DNA of 64,000 nucleotides from Clostridia bacterium (lineage in GTDB: Bacteria > Bacillota > Clostridia > Christensenellales > Aristaeellaceae). The notes beneath the pieces were generated by a model. That model was not told where the DNA came from. It made no database searches and saw only the letters and a program-made list of their open reading frames with translations. This document shows, piece after piece, positions 17,470 through 28,200 of this stretch; positions within the stretch are counted from its first letter, which is position 1, and each line of letters starts with the position of its first letter. Both the position numbers and the translations under genes were made by a program. The stretch spans positions 26,988 to 90,987 of the forward strand of contig JAFSKN010000037.1 in NCBI GenBank assembly GCA_017448975.1. Direction: 5' to 3'.

Positions 17470-18942
17470 TTATGATCTTGTAGGGTCGTTCTTGTTTTGC
17501 TGCTGTGTTTGCTGATCCCGCAGGGCGGAATCGATCTGTGCCTGGATACGGAACAGTTCTTTCGATTTTTCCCGCTGCTTTTTCAGTTCTTCATAATCGG
17601 CGGCGTATTCAGCCGATAACCGTTCTGCTTCTTCCTTCCATGAACGGACATGCATGGTTTTATCGGAATTATCTTTCAACAGCCGATCTAATGTCCTCTT
17701 GGCTGCGAAATGAATATTGAAATCCATTTCATGGTCTTTCCTGTATTGTTCACGGCGCTTGTTGAAATGAATCTCTTTCAGTTGATCCACAACGGCTTTC
17801 GTTCGCTGATAGTTCTCAGCCGCCGCAATCAGCTCTTTCAATTCCTTTTGCCGCTTCTCATTGGCCTTCATTTTCCGGTTGAGCCCGTTGAGCTTTTCCC
17901 GGAATTGATCGGTTATAGTCTGCAAGTCATCCAGGGTGTAAAGGTCATGTTCCTCCAGATAAACAATATCCTGGGATATTTTTTTCAAGTTATTTGCCTT
18001 GGCTTTATCGGAATAGGCTCCGGCGTTTCGTTTCCTCAGATAATCCAGGAGCAGCAGAGTCAGGTTTGGGGATTTCGGTTCATTCTGTGCTGCTTTTACT
18101 GCCTTGATCCATGCCGTCAGTTCCTGAAAACGGGTAATCAGCTTTTTCAGGATGGCGTTGGCGGATTGAATCATGCGATTCAGGTTTCCTTTTTCTGTGC
18201 GGATGCCCTTCTTCTCCATGGCGCGAACTGTCGGGCCTTCATGGATCGTCGGCAGTTGATGGACTCCCTGTTCCTTATAGGATCGGTGATCAACTTTCAT
18301 TGGAGCGTTTTTCTTCTCCAATTCTATGTTCACATATCGTGCCCATTCCTCCCGCCAATGTAGCAGTGTTTCCTTATGCCCCCAATCGGTAGTAGGTACA
18401 GATTTCCAGACATAGTTGCCGTTTTCATCTCTGATACGCTGGCCGTTTTTATCCAATACATAGTCACGCTTCTGCTTATTGCCCCACGTTCCGTCCGGAT
18501 TCATGGGACGAATGGGACACAGCACATGAAAATGCGGGTTTGGTATGCCTCCTTTTGGGTCAGGCATATGCACCGCAAAATCGCAGATTATGCCCCTGCT
18601 GACGAATTGTTCCAGCAAGAACCGTTTCGCCAGGCCGATGTTTTCTTCCAGGGTCAGTTCGTTTTGTAAAGCAATATCATAGCTGTAAGCCAATTGTGCT
18701 TTCGGATGTTCCTCTGTTTTCTCCACAGCGTTCCAAAGCGTTTCCCGATCAGCGTACTGCCGGGGAACATGGGAAGGCAGCAGGATTTCCTTATGCACTA
18801 CGCCTTTTTTCTTTGTATAGTCCGCTTCTTCGTGATAAAAATCGCTGAACAGGCATTCTCCCGTCCGGTAAGCGGCGGCAGCTAAAACGGATTGCCCGGC
18901 GGAACGTTTGATGATCCCGGCATGAAAATGATACAGGGCAAT
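17470..18942 (-). CDS. MobA/MobL relaxase with a non-AUG (ATT) start
   Basis: A relaxase of about 490 residues. A start at the GTG 18798 would give 442 residues lacking the catalytic motif. The frame stays open upstream. Read from an ATT codon at 18942 it gives ALYHFHAGIIKRSAGQSVL then AAAAYRTGE, the canonical family N-terminus with catalytic Tyr25. An in-frame TAG lies two codons before, so only CTG 18945 or ATT 18942 can serve. GGAAGGAGG lies 9 bases upstream, and the ATT overlaps the upstream stop (TGATT). Metal-binding histidines are in NPHFHVL. The C-terminal half is coiled coil. An ATG-to-ATT mutation in a decaying gene is the alternative. Confidence 0.8.
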   Translation of the reverse strand: MALYHFHAGIIKRSAGQSVLAAAAYRTGECLFSDFYHEEADYTKKKGVVHKEILLPSHVPRQYADRETLWNAVEKTEEHPKAQLAYSYDIALQNELTLEENIGLAKRFLLEQFVSRGIICDFAVHMPDPKGGIPNPHFHVLCPIRPMNPDGTWGNKQKRDYVLDKNGQRIRDENGNYVWKSVPTTDWGHKETLLHWREEWARYVNIELEKKNAPMKVDHRSYKEQGVHQLPTIHEGPTVRAMEKKGIRTEKGNLNRMIQSANAILKKLITRFQELTAWIKAVKAAQNEPKSPNLTLLLLDYLRKRNAGAYSDKAKANNLKKISQDIVYLEEHDLYTLDDLQTITDQFREKLNGLNRKMKANEKRQKELKELIAAAENYQRTKAVVDQLKEIHFNKRREQYRKDHEMDFNIHFAAKRTLDRLLKDNSDKTMHVRSWKEEAERLSAEYAADYEELKKQREKSKELFRIQAQIDSALRDQQTQQQNKNDPTRS

Positions 18943-19286
18943 CAGCTATCGCCTCCTTCCACTTGAACGGGATGTTCCGCCTGATACGCTTCCCAAATTG
19001 CTTTTGCGCTATTGGAAGACAAAATCTTCTGCATCAACTGGTAGAAGTCAGCATCCTCTATCTCCTTTGATCCCGGCCAGATGCTTTCAATGGCCGCGCC
19101 TTTGGTAATCAGGCGGTGGGCGCGCTTGGCCCGTTCACCGCGTTTGTAGTATTCATCCAGGTTTTCCAACCGCTGAATGCGCCGGGCCAGGATGATCTTT
19201 TCCCGCTCCGCCTTGGCAATGAGCGCCTGGTTTCGTCTGTATTCCGCTATATTCTTGGGTAAATCGGTAATGTATTCGTGTGCCAT
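18942..19286 (-). CDS. DUF3847-like mobilisation accessory protein
   Basis: A 114-residue protein. The ATG at 19286 follows GGAGGTAAGG; longer starts have no site. It is helical and charged, with RAKRAHRLITKGAAIESIWP, matching the family block in the protein at 812-1147. It is encoded directly before the relaxase, with stop and start overlapping. The shared oriT core lies 70 bases upstream. It is probably an oriT-binding helper of the relaxase. Confidence 0.7.
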   Translation of the reverse strand: MAHEYITDLPKNIAEYRRNQALIAKAEREKIILARRIQRLENLDEYYKRGERAKRAHRLITKGAAIESIWPGSKEIEDADFYQLMQKILSSNSAKAIWEAYQAEHPVQVEGGDS

Positions 19287-19355
19287 CCTTACCTCCAATT
19301 TGTTATTTGTATGGTCGTATAGAAAAATCATATGGCTTTCTTGGAAGGGGGTCTG

Positions 19356-19381
19356 GGGATAGCCGCGAAGCGGCGCAAGGG
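19356..19381 (-). other. oriT core shared with the first mobilisation module
   Basis: This 26-base stretch is identical, on the minus strand, to 1366-1391 and contains the hairpin GCCGCTTCGCGGC. It is upstream of the accessory and relaxase genes and oriented the same way relative to them. The surrounding 19382-19500 has further short inverted repeats. The rest of the 464-base gap holds the promoter of the HTH gene. Confidence 0.55.
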
Positions 19382-19678
19382 CAAAGCCCTTGTTCATCGC
19401 GGAGCGATGCTGGAGGGCGCGGCATTCGGATGCCGACGTCCTTCGCCTCGCAGAGCGCACATACGGGGCAGCAGGGCTGAACCCGTATATAAGTGCGCCA
19501 TTCGGTTCTTTTTTGTGTCTCCGATCCATTCCTTTCTTTTACTCCGTCAGGGCTGTACCTTCCCCGACCTCATATTTCTCGTTTTGCCATCGACAGCGTA
19601 AAAAGAATACCACAAAAAAGCCTGATACCCGGCAAAACAGGCACACTTGCAAATTTGAAGGATATTGCTTTTTCTAAA

Positions 19679-19707
19679 TTGCAAAAGTGCAATGCCCATG
19701 GTATACT
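19679..19707 (+). promoter_or_regulatory. Promoter of the HTH gene at 19751
   Basis: TTGCAA at 19679-19684 and TATACT at 19702-19707 with a 17-base spacer. TTGCAA-like words recur at 19648 and as TGCAA within the spacer, which might be regulator contact sites. Confidence 0.55.
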
Positions 19708-19750
19708 GTCTTTCGATTGGAACGATCATTTCATCTTTGGAGGAAACAAT

Positions 19751-20554
19751 ATGGCACGGAAAACGTCTCCCCGTGAACGAATTGCTGAATTGCTGGATCA
19801 AAAAGATATGCGCCAAAAGGAATTGGCAAAACGAACGGGTGTTTCAGAATCCCAGCTAAGCCGCATCATAAGCGGCGAAACGTCCACGATCAACAGCGAT
19901 ACGCTCATCGCCCTATCGAAAGAATTTAATGTTTCCACCGATTATCTGCTGTGCCTCACCGACATGAGCGCACGAAAAAACAGCGACATTTCCGAATTGG
20001 GGTTATCGGAGGCCGCTGTCAGAAAGCTGTTGGATGGTTCCATCAATACGGACATTCTGAACCGATTGATGGAGCATAAGGATTTTCCGTACCTGCTGAA
20101 GCTGATTCAGATTTATTTCTGTGATTCCGTAGCCCTGGGGATTGCTGACCGGAATGAATCTATCAATCTGATCATCGAAGTACTGACTGATTTCAGCACG
20201 GAAAATCCGGAATACAAAGAGGAAGTTCGGCAAGATCAGGACGTGCTGAAAGCGCAGAAGATGAAGCCCCATGAGGCGGAAAATGAAAAGATCAAGGAAG
20301 TTCTGTTCCGTATACTGCGGGACATCAAGCAGGGGATTGAAAACAAAGTCCCCACCAGTCCCATCATGATGGCCGGAACTATGAAGGAAATGTTAGCCGT
20401 TTTGCCGCGAGATAAGCGCCGGGTCGCGAAACACGATATTGTCAATTATGTTGCCAGGCAGATGGAAAAGCAGTGCAAAGATCTGGATCGGGAGGCGCTG
20501 GAACTGGTGCATGATATTTCGGAAAGAATGCTGGCTATGTCAAATAGACAGTAA
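19751..20554 (+). CDS. XRE-family HTH regulator
   Basis: A 267-residue protein. The ATG at 19751 follows TTGGAGGAAACAAT. Residues 5-65 are a cI-type helix-turn-helix (MRQKELAKRTGVSESQLSRI, then FNVSTDYLL). The C-terminal 200 residues are helical and unassigned. It lies between the oriT region and the restriction-modification genes, and is divergent from the mobilisation operon. It could regulate either; a palindrome in the next promoter makes the restriction operon a candidate target. Confidence 0.82.
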   Translation: MARKTSPRERIAELLDQKDMRQKELAKRTGVSESQLSRIISGETSTINSDTLIALSKEFNVSTDYLLCLTDMSARKNSDISELGLSEAAVRKLLDGSINTDILNRLMEHKDFPYLLKLIQIYFCDSVALGIADRNESINLIIEVLTDFSTENPEYKEEVRQDQDVLKAQKMKPHEAENEKIKEVLFRILRDIKQGIENKVPTSPIMMAGTMKEMLAVLPRDKRRVAKHDIVNYVARQMEKQCKDLDREALELVHDISERMLAMSNRQ

Positions 20555-20586
20555 TACTGGCAGGAACAAGCATTTTAGGAACACCC

Positions 20587-20615
20587 TTCCCGAATCTGGA
20601 GATTCGTGGTATAAT
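20587..20615 (+). promoter_or_regulatory. Extended -10 promoter of the type III R-M operon with an internal palindrome
   Basis: TGGTATAAT (extended -10, TATAAT at 20610-20615) is preceded by a weak -35. The spacer is filled by the perfect palindrome CGAATCT-GG-AGATTCG at 20591-20606. A protein bound there would block RNA polymerase, a layout typical of a repressor operator. Confidence 0.5.
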
Positions 20616-20723
20616 AAGAAAGAAGTCATTCGTTTAGTGGATGGCACGTGACGGAATCGCTTATCATTTGCTATTGTGGCATGATAACTGAACACTATCT
20701 TGAAGGCCGGGAGGATATACATA

Positions 20724-22382
20724 ATGCCGACGCTGAACTGGATCGGGAAAGAGAAGGTGGTGAATCACCATCTGGAGGTTCCCTTCCGCACGCTGGAAAA
20801 GAAATACACTTTTGCCGCGGACGGTCAGGACGACGGCGGCAACATGATTATTCACGGGGACAATCTGGATGCGCTGAAAGCCCTTTTGCCGATGTATGAA
20901 GGGAAAGTGAAGTGCATTTATATTGATCCTCCGTATAATACAGCAAAGAGTTCAGAGAAGAACAAAGCATGGATATATTCAGATAATGTAGATGACCCTC
21001 ATATCCAAAAATGGTTAAATGATGCAGTTGGAGATGAAGGTGAAGATTTATCGCGTCATGATAAGTGGCTATGTATGATGTATCCTAGATTGAAGATGCT
21101 TCAAAAGCTGTTATCTGATGACGGGATAATTTTTATCAGTATTGATGATAATGAAAATGCTATTTTGCGAATGATTTGTGACGAGGTATTCGGAAGAAAA
21201 AACTTCATTGCTCAACTAATTTGGCGTTCTGATGGTAATTTTGATAATCAGGCTAAAATCAAAATCTGCCATGAATACATTCTTTGTTATTCTAAAACGC
21301 CGAACCTGCTTGGTTTACCTCATGGTATAGATCCAAGCGTTACAGAAAAAAGTAAGGTATATAATGATGCTATTAGAAATACAATAGTTAAAAATGGATA
21401 TAAAAACCCGAAGTCAGTTATTACGCTTCCAAAAGGGTTTCCGTGCTCAGAGAAAGACTTAGTTATAAATGAAAGGTATGATTCATTTCCGTATTATCAT
21501 CAGACAGCTATTATAAAAGAAGGGGTTTTGCAAGAACCAGTTGAAATAGAAAGTGGTTGGTCATCTAAAAATATACTTTTGGATTTTATCAAAAACGACT
21601 GCAAAGAAGTACCAGATTCAAAGGGGCAAATGACATATTTTGAAATAATCCGAACAGGAGCTATTGAAGGTGTAAAGAAAAGAGAACAAGTAAGTCATGT
21701 CCTTTCTGTTTTATCAAATTTGGGCAGTACACAAAATATGAGCAACGAACTTGCGAATATGAATATTGTGTTCAATTTTCCAAAGCCTATTGAACTGATC
21801 GAATATCTATTAGGGTTTTATTGCGAAAAAGAAGATATAATCCTCGATTCTTTCGCCGGTTCCGGCACGACCGCTCATGCTGTTCTGAACATGAACAAGC
21901 AGGACGGCGGCCATCGAAAGTTTATTCTGGTGGAAATGATGGACTATGCTGACAGCATTACCGCCGAACGGGTCAAGCGCGTGATTCAAGGCTATGGAGA
22001 AGGGAAAAAAGCCGTGGCCGGTACGGGCGGCGGGTTCAGCTATTATGAATTGGGTGAAGCGCTGCTGATTGATGGGATGCTCAATCCCGACGTTTCCGAG
22101 GATAAGATTCGGGCGTATGTGTACTACACCGAAACCCGTGAAAACATCCCGGAACAGAAGGAAGATGAAAAGTATCTGCTGGGCGTCCATCATGATTTCG
22201 CGTATTATTTCTATTATGAACAAGAGCGCGTGACCACCTTGAACCACGCTTTTCTGCGCACCATCAAAACAAACGCCTCCGACTATTTGATCTATGCCGA
22301 CGTGAACGCGCTCAGCGCGGAAGAAATGGCAAAGTATCATGTCACCTTCAAAAAAATACCCCGTGACATCGCACATCTGTGA
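20724..22382 (+). CDS. mod: Type III restriction-modification DNA methyltransferase (Mod)
   Basis: A 552-residue beta-class N6-adenine methyltransferase. The ATG at 20724 follows GGGAGGATATACATA. Catalytic motif IV is DPPY (IYIDPPYNTAKSS, residues 67-70). The AdoMet-binding motif I comes later (DSFAGSGTTAHAV, near 376), the order expected for Mod subunits. The central part between them, which holds the target-recognition domain, is markedly richer in A+T than both flanks, suggesting the specificity domain was exchanged. It lies 12 bases before the restriction subunit gene, in one operon. Confidence 0.92.
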   Translation: MPTLNWIGKEKVVNHHLEVPFRTLEKKYTFAADGQDDGGNMIIHGDNLDALKALLPMYEGKVKCIYIDPPYNTAKSSEKNKAWIYSDNVDDPHIQKWLNDAVGDEGEDLSRHDKWLCMMYPRLKMLQKLLSDDGIIFISIDDNENAILRMICDEVFGRKNFIAQLIWRSDGNFDNQAKIKICHEYILCYSKTPNLLGLPHGIDPSVTEKSKVYNDAIRNTIVKNGYKNPKSVITLPKGFPCSEKDLVINERYDSFPYYHQTAIIKEGVLQEPVEIESGWSSKNILLDFIKNDCKEVPDSKGQMTYFEIIRTGAIEGVKKREQVSHVLSVLSNLGSTQNMSNELANMNIVFNFPKPIELIEYLLGFYCEKEDIILDSFAGSGTTAHAVLNMNKQDGGHRKFILVEMMDYADSITAERVKRVIQGYGEGKKAVAGTGGGFSYYELGEALLIDGMLNPDVSEDKIRAYVYYTETRENIPEQKEDEKYLLGVHHDFAYYFYYEQERVTTLNHAFLRTIKTNASDYLIYADVNALSAEEMAKYHVTFKKIPRDIAHL

Positions 22383-22394
22383 GGGGGAAGACGC

Positions 22395-25001
22395 ATGAAG
22401 CTAAAAAACTATCAGAAGCGGGTTTTGCGCAATCTGGATGATTTTATGAACCTGCTGAACAGCACACAGAGCATTGAAAAAGCTTATACGCGGTCCTGGG
22501 AATTGCAGAACGTTCGTGTAGGCTTTGAGAAAATGCCCCCATACAATAACAATGTGCTGCCTGGGGTGCCGCATGTTTGCTTTAAGGTGCCTACCGGCGG
22601 CGGAAAAACGCTGCTGGCCTGCGCGTCCCTCAGGCATATTTTTGACGGCCTGGGGCTGACCAGGCGGAGGGCGGTGGTTTGGCTGGTGCCGTCCAATTCC
22701 ATTTTAGAGCAGACCATCCGAAACCTGCAAAACCCGGAGCACGATTATCGCCGCCAAATTGACTTTGATTTTTCATCCAGGGTGGAAGTTTATAACGGAG
22801 AACAGGCCCTCAACGGTCAGGCGCTTTCCCCGTCCAGCGTGGAAGAAAACCTGTCCATCTTCGTATTGAGCTATGACGCTTTGCGTATTACCCGCAAGGA
22901 AGGACGCAGGATATACAAAGAGAATGGAAACCTGGCGCAGTTTGTGCCGCATTACCCGGATCGCGGCACGCTGGTGCCGGAGGTGGATGAATCGGCGCTG
23001 ATTCAGGTGCTGAATCAATTGTCCCCTGTTGTAATCGTGGATGAAAGCCATAACGCGCAAAGCGATTTGAGCGTTGAAATGCTGAAAAACCTGAATCCTT
23101 CTTTCGTGCTGGATTTGACAGCCACGCCCAAAAACAACAGCAATATCATTTCCATTGTGAACGCCTGGGAACTGAAAACGGAAAACATGGTGAAACTGCC
23201 TGTGGTGATTTATAATCGCAGGTCAAAGGACGATGTTTTATTTGACGCGCTGAATATGCGGCGCCTTCTTGAAGCGGCAGCAAAAGAAGAATTTGAAGAA
23301 GCGGGCTCCTACATCCGCCCGATTATTTTGTTCCAGGCGCAGCCCAAGGGAAAAGAAAACGCCGCCACCTTTGAGCAACTGAAGCGGGAACTGATGGATG
23401 CGGGCATACCCGAAGACCAAATCGCCATTAAAACAGCGGAAATCAACGAATTGAAGCATACCAATTTGCTGTCGCCGGAATGCCCCATTCGCTATATTAT
23501 TACGGTAAACGCCCTCAAAGAAGGGTGGGACTGCCCCTTTGCGTACATCCTGGCAACGCTGGCAAACAGAACGTCCAAAGTGGATGTGGAGCAGATCGTG
23601 GGCCGTGTGCTGCGGCTGCCGTATGTGAAAAAGCATCGTCATGACGAATTGAATATGTCTTATGTGATTACTTCATCCGTCCATTTCCGGGAAACGGTAG
23701 ATAATGTGGTGAAGGGGCTGAATCAGGCAGGATTTACCGATAAGGATTATCGGGTTGGCGATCCCGCGCCGGAAACGCCGGAAGAAAAGCATGAGCAGAC
23801 GGTTATAAATCCACCTGCCCCCGAAGAAACCGAGGAAGAATTTGTCGGATTCGATACTGCCGCCATTCGAGCGCGGATGGAACAGCAGCGGCAGGCTGAG
23901 GAAAACGGAGAACAAAGCGCCGCCTCAATCATGCTCCAGGAAGCGGAACGGCAGGGAAAAGCCTTTGATGAAGAAATGCAAAAGGCCGAGAATATGGGTT
24001 TGCCGATAACGGGAGGAAGCGAAATGCGGGATTATTATGAAATGCAAAATGAATACGCAGAAGACGCACTCTCCCTGAAATTGCCTATTTTCTATGAAAC
24101 CGTTGGGTTATCCATGATTATGGATGATAAAGTGGCGGTAACGAAGGAAAGCCTGTCGGAAGGCTTTACCTTGGCGGATAAGGATACGCAGATCAACTTC
24201 AACATGACTGCCGGGGATGTGGCAATGCTGGATGTGGATGATACGAAAGGCCGCCCGTATCAGGTGGCCATGTCTGTGAGGAAAGCCCAGCAACTGAGCC
24301 AATATGTGCGCTCCTGCCCGCCGGAAAAGCGCAAAGAAGAATGCGTGAATCAGATTTATAAGCAGATGAACAGGCTGGACTATCTTAGCGCTGACGATCT
24401 GAAGAAGTATATCCGGCGTATCGTTGAGCAAATGTCCAGCGATGAAGTGGCGCAGATGGAAAGCTCCCTGCCATCGTATGCGTACAAGATCAAGAAAAAG
24501 ATCGAATCATTGCTGGATGTATACCGGGAAAAACTGTTCATGGAGAAGATCGTGACCCAGGAAATCACAGTAGAGCCTTTCTATCATTTCCCCAAGGGAA
24601 TCTCCCCGACATCAACGATGCTGCCTATCAGCAAACAGCTGTATACAGATGAAGAAGATGTGAATGACTTTGAACGCCGCGTGATTATGGCAATTGCCGG
24701 GCTGGATAACATTCGGTGGTGGCACCGCAATATTGATCGTCAAGACTTCTGCCTGAACGGTTTTATCAATCATTATCCCGATTTTATCGTAAGGACCGTG
24801 AAGGGAAATATCGTTCTGGTTGAAACAAAAGGCGATGATCGGGATAACAGCGACAGTAAAGCAAAACTGCGGCTGGGATTGAAATGGCAGGAGCTGGCCG
24901 GAAAGGGCTACCAGTACTTCATGGTATTTGACGAGAAGGAAACGGGGTTTGAAGGAGCGTATAGGTTTGGGGAGTTCTTGGATATATTAATAAAATTATA
25001 A
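22395..25001 (+). CDS. res: Type III restriction enzyme subunit (Res), helicase-nuclease
   Basis: An 868-residue protein. Superfamily II helicase motifs are clear: Walker A PTGGGKT near residue 66, DESHNAQ near 216, DLTATPKN, and motif VI EQIVGRVLRLP. A C-terminal PD-(D/E)xK nuclease is visible as HYPDFIVRTVKGNIVLVETK. Res subunits work with Mod: the complex translocates on unmethylated DNA and cuts between two sites. The gene follows mod directly with a GAGGGGGAAGACGC site. It looks intact. The 220 bases after it are AT-rich, with no gene seen. Confidence 0.92.
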   Translation: MKLKNYQKRVLRNLDDFMNLLNSTQSIEKAYTRSWELQNVRVGFEKMPPYNNNVLPGVPHVCFKVPTGGGKTLLACASLRHIFDGLGLTRRRAVVWLVPSNSILEQTIRNLQNPEHDYRRQIDFDFSSRVEVYNGEQALNGQALSPSSVEENLSIFVLSYDALRITRKEGRRIYKENGNLAQFVPHYPDRGTLVPEVDESALIQVLNQLSPVVIVDESHNAQSDLSVEMLKNLNPSFVLDLTATPKNNSNIISIVNAWELKTENMVKLPVVIYNRRSKDDVLFDALNMRRLLEAAAKEEFEEAGSYIRPIILFQAQPKGKENAATFEQLKRELMDAGIPEDQIAIKTAEINELKHTNLLSPECPIRYIITVNALKEGWDCPFAYILATLANRTSKVDVEQIVGRVLRLPYVKKHRHDELNMSYVITSSVHFRETVDNVVKGLNQAGFTDKDYRVGDPAPETPEEKHEQTVINPPAPEETEEEFVGFDTAAIRARMEQQRQAEENGEQSAASIMLQEAERQGKAFDEEMQKAENMGLPITGGSEMRDYYEMQNEYAEDALSLKLPIFYETVGLSMIMDDKVAVTKESLSEGFTLADKDTQINFNMTAGDVAMLDVDDTKGRPYQVAMSVRKAQQLSQYVRSCPPEKRKEECVNQIYKQMNRLDYLSADDLKKYIRRIVEQMSSDEVAQMESSLPSYAYKIKKKIESLLDVYREKLFMEKIVTQEITVEPFYHFPKGISPTSTMLPISKQLYTDEEDVNDFERRVIMAIAGLDNIRWWHRNIDRQDFCLNGFINHYPDFIVRTVKGNIVLVETKGDDRDNSDSKAKLRLGLKWQELAGKGYQYFMVFDEKETGFEGAYRFGEFLDILIKL

Positions 25002-25221
25002 CCCATACGTTGACATGTTTTCTATTAGCCAAAGTAAACGATAAAATATTTTTACTTTGAGAAAATACCAGAGTTTTAACAATCCTGCTGAGAACCAGGA
25101 AAGTAAAATATTTATTGTCGTTCACTATAATTATTTTATACTTGATCTAAAAGATCAATATACAATACTGCTTTTATATATTTTAAAAGCATCTATTATC
25201 TGATTTTTGGAGGCTTTTCAG

Positions 25222-28200
25222 ATGAAATACACAGCAGATACAAAACCAGGAATGGGTGATCCTTATTGGTATGAGTGGTCTGTCGGCCTCCAGTATATAA
25301 TCGACATGCTCAATCCTGATAGCGGGATAAACTATGTCGAACTTCAGGCTGACGTATCCCTTGGGCTTGATGATGTCGTTGTAACTTACGAAAACGGTGA
25401 AAAACTATTTGTCCAAGTTAAACATACCAGGGCTAGGGATACTCTAACCTTTGGCGATCTTGTTTCAAGCAGCGGCGAGAATGGTCAATCGATTTTGCAT
25501 GAACTTGCCATTGGGTGGAATGAGGAGAAAGATAAGTTTAGCCAATCGCGTGTTATGGTGTTCACGAACAGATCCGCCGGGAGCACAGCTGGACACACAA
25601 GAGGTTCAGCTTCTTTCCCGCGCCCTTCACTCATTAGTTTTTTGTCAGATCTAAAAAAACAAGTTGATGAGGTAAACTGTTTTAAAGATATAAAGTTTCC
25701 CGGTTATGAGGACGCGTGGGCAGAATGGACCAGCCAACTCGATTGTATTGATGACGATGCGGATAAACTGCGTTTTTTAAGGTGCTTGTCAATTGAAACG
25801 GGTAATGATGATTTATCTGTAATAGAGACAACTCTGATCGATAAACTGAGGGTGGTTTTTCAAATAAATGAAACAGTTGCTAATAATCTTTTCTCAAAGC
25901 TCGACCATGCACTGAGGACTTGGAGTACCTCAATGCGTAGTAGTTCAAAGATAGACAAAGAGGAAGTATATAATAAGCTTTCTTTGCAACAAGACAATCT
26001 TTTTTATAATCAAGATTTGGTTCCCTGCGAACCGTTCTTTCCTAGCAGAGAAAAATTAGTTGCATCAATAGAAGAAAAACTGTGTTCCGATCATCATAAA
26101 GTTGTATTCCTTTCTGGAATTGCTGGCTGCGGAAAAACAAACATTATAAGTAAACTGAGCGCTAAGCGTGAATCAGTAATAGATATACGTTACTATGCTT
26201 ATGAGCCAATTAACCCCGAAAAGGAGTATTTTACGGGTGATGTATCTCGTCGTGTAGATAAAAACTACTTTTGGAATGAATTGTTCAATCAGCTTCGTCG
26301 GTTACTAAAAGGCCAGTTAGCAAGATACAATGTCCCGGTTACAATTGAATTCATGACTCTTGAGGAAAAGAGAAACAGATTCTTCGAGATTGCATCAAAT
26401 TATGCCAAAGATCGTGGGGTTACATTTGTCATTGCAATTGATGGGATTGATCACGCGGCTCGAGCTTCAAATATTCAAAACACTTTTCTTCCAACGCTTC
26501 CCAATCCTGAGTACATCCCATCTAGTGTCAAGATTCTTCTTGCGGGACAGCCTAAAGCTAATTATCACAATTATCCGAATTGGTTGTTTTCAGACACCGC
26601 TAATGTGGTAGAAATAGATGTACCTTCTATTTTGATTGAAGATATCCATTCTTTGGTAGATGCGAAATTTGAAAAAGAGTCTCCTGATTATAAACAGCAA
26701 TTATCTGAATTGATTTCAAAGTACGCTGAAGGTAATACATTGGCGGCAATTTTTGCAGTTCATGAAGCTTATCTACAACCTGAATTGTTTAAACTGGAAA
26801 AAAACCTACAAGAAAGAAAACTTAGTGGAAATATTCACGAATACTATAATACTATCTGGAATAGTGCGATTGGCAGAATTCAACCACTTTTTCTCGATTA
26901 CAAAATTGCAGGAGTCTTTGCCTTTTTTAATGAGTCAGTAAATGAGAATAAGCTTCATAGTATCTTTTCAGAAGAACGATTCTCTGTATCAGACTGGCGT
27001 AATATTCTAAAAAACTTTCATCCCCTTCTTTCAGAAGATGCAGGGAACTATACGATTTTACACAACGATGTTCGAGTTTTCCTGTCGAGCATAATAGGGC
27101 AAGACCAAGACCACGTTCAAGAGGTATACAGTAATCTTACTGACTATTATATTGCGCTTGAAGACAAAAACGAGGCATATTATCGAGATGTTTTCAGATT
27201 TATGAAAGCATCAGGTCGACTCGATGAGTTTGAACAAGTTTTTTCACCTGAATTTATTATTTCGGCATATGCTTACGGCGTAGAATTGGACGAAATCACT
27301 GAGATAACCTTGAATATTCTTAAGGAAGTTAAAGGGAAAAAACCAATAAACTGGGTGCAAATGCGTTCACTTGCATTTGGATTCATGACAATCAATCAAA
27401 TAGAAAGAAGTAACTATGAGACTGAATCTTACAGTTTTCGTAGAAGCAATAGTGCTATCCCCATACATCCGTTTGAATGTTATGTAGAATCAACTTCTTC
27501 ATGGAATAATACTATTATCTCTGATGTTCTCTCTCTGACAGAAAAATTATATCAAGTCGGTCTAATTGATAGGGCTAATAGTATCTTTAAACGATGGTTT
27601 GCTAATATGACGGTATCAACTATATTTGGAGCAGTTGAATTGCCAGAAGATAAAGATTTCCTTTCTCTTCCTACGCGGGAAATAGCAAAACAATTGGGCG
27701 TTGGAATAGTTTACACTGGAGAATATGGTTTACTTGAGGATACAAGAGTTCTTTCAGAGAGCAACAAAGCATTTGTATTCCACATGATAGATGCCGCTTT
27801 TGAAACGATCATAAAAGTTCAATCTGGGTATGAAATGGAAGTCTCCATGAAGCATCTTAATGCCATATATTTTGAATCGTTACTAAATGGCATTTTAACA
27901 TTGCTATCAGAAAACAGGCTGTCTGATATATACATCATTGCAGTTTCATTAGCTGATCTTTTAAGTACAACACCTGTTGGAATCCTATTTAAAACTTTTA
28001 TGGAAATTGTTTCTTTTAAAGCTGACTATCCACAGGAACAAAAAGATGAGCTTTGGAAACAAATATATCCAATAAAATTTGAAGATATTCCTTTTGAAAA
28101 TATGAATGCATATTATAGCATTTATGCTATAACTGCAGCCTTCTTGCAGTCAAAATCTTACTCAGCTGTTGCCCACGAAATTGTTGAAAAGTATATCGAT

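Noticed and set aside
17470-18798. Relaxase starting at GTG 18798 as the full protein
   Set aside because: It would lack the conserved N-terminus with the catalytic tyrosine, which is encoded in frame up to 18942.
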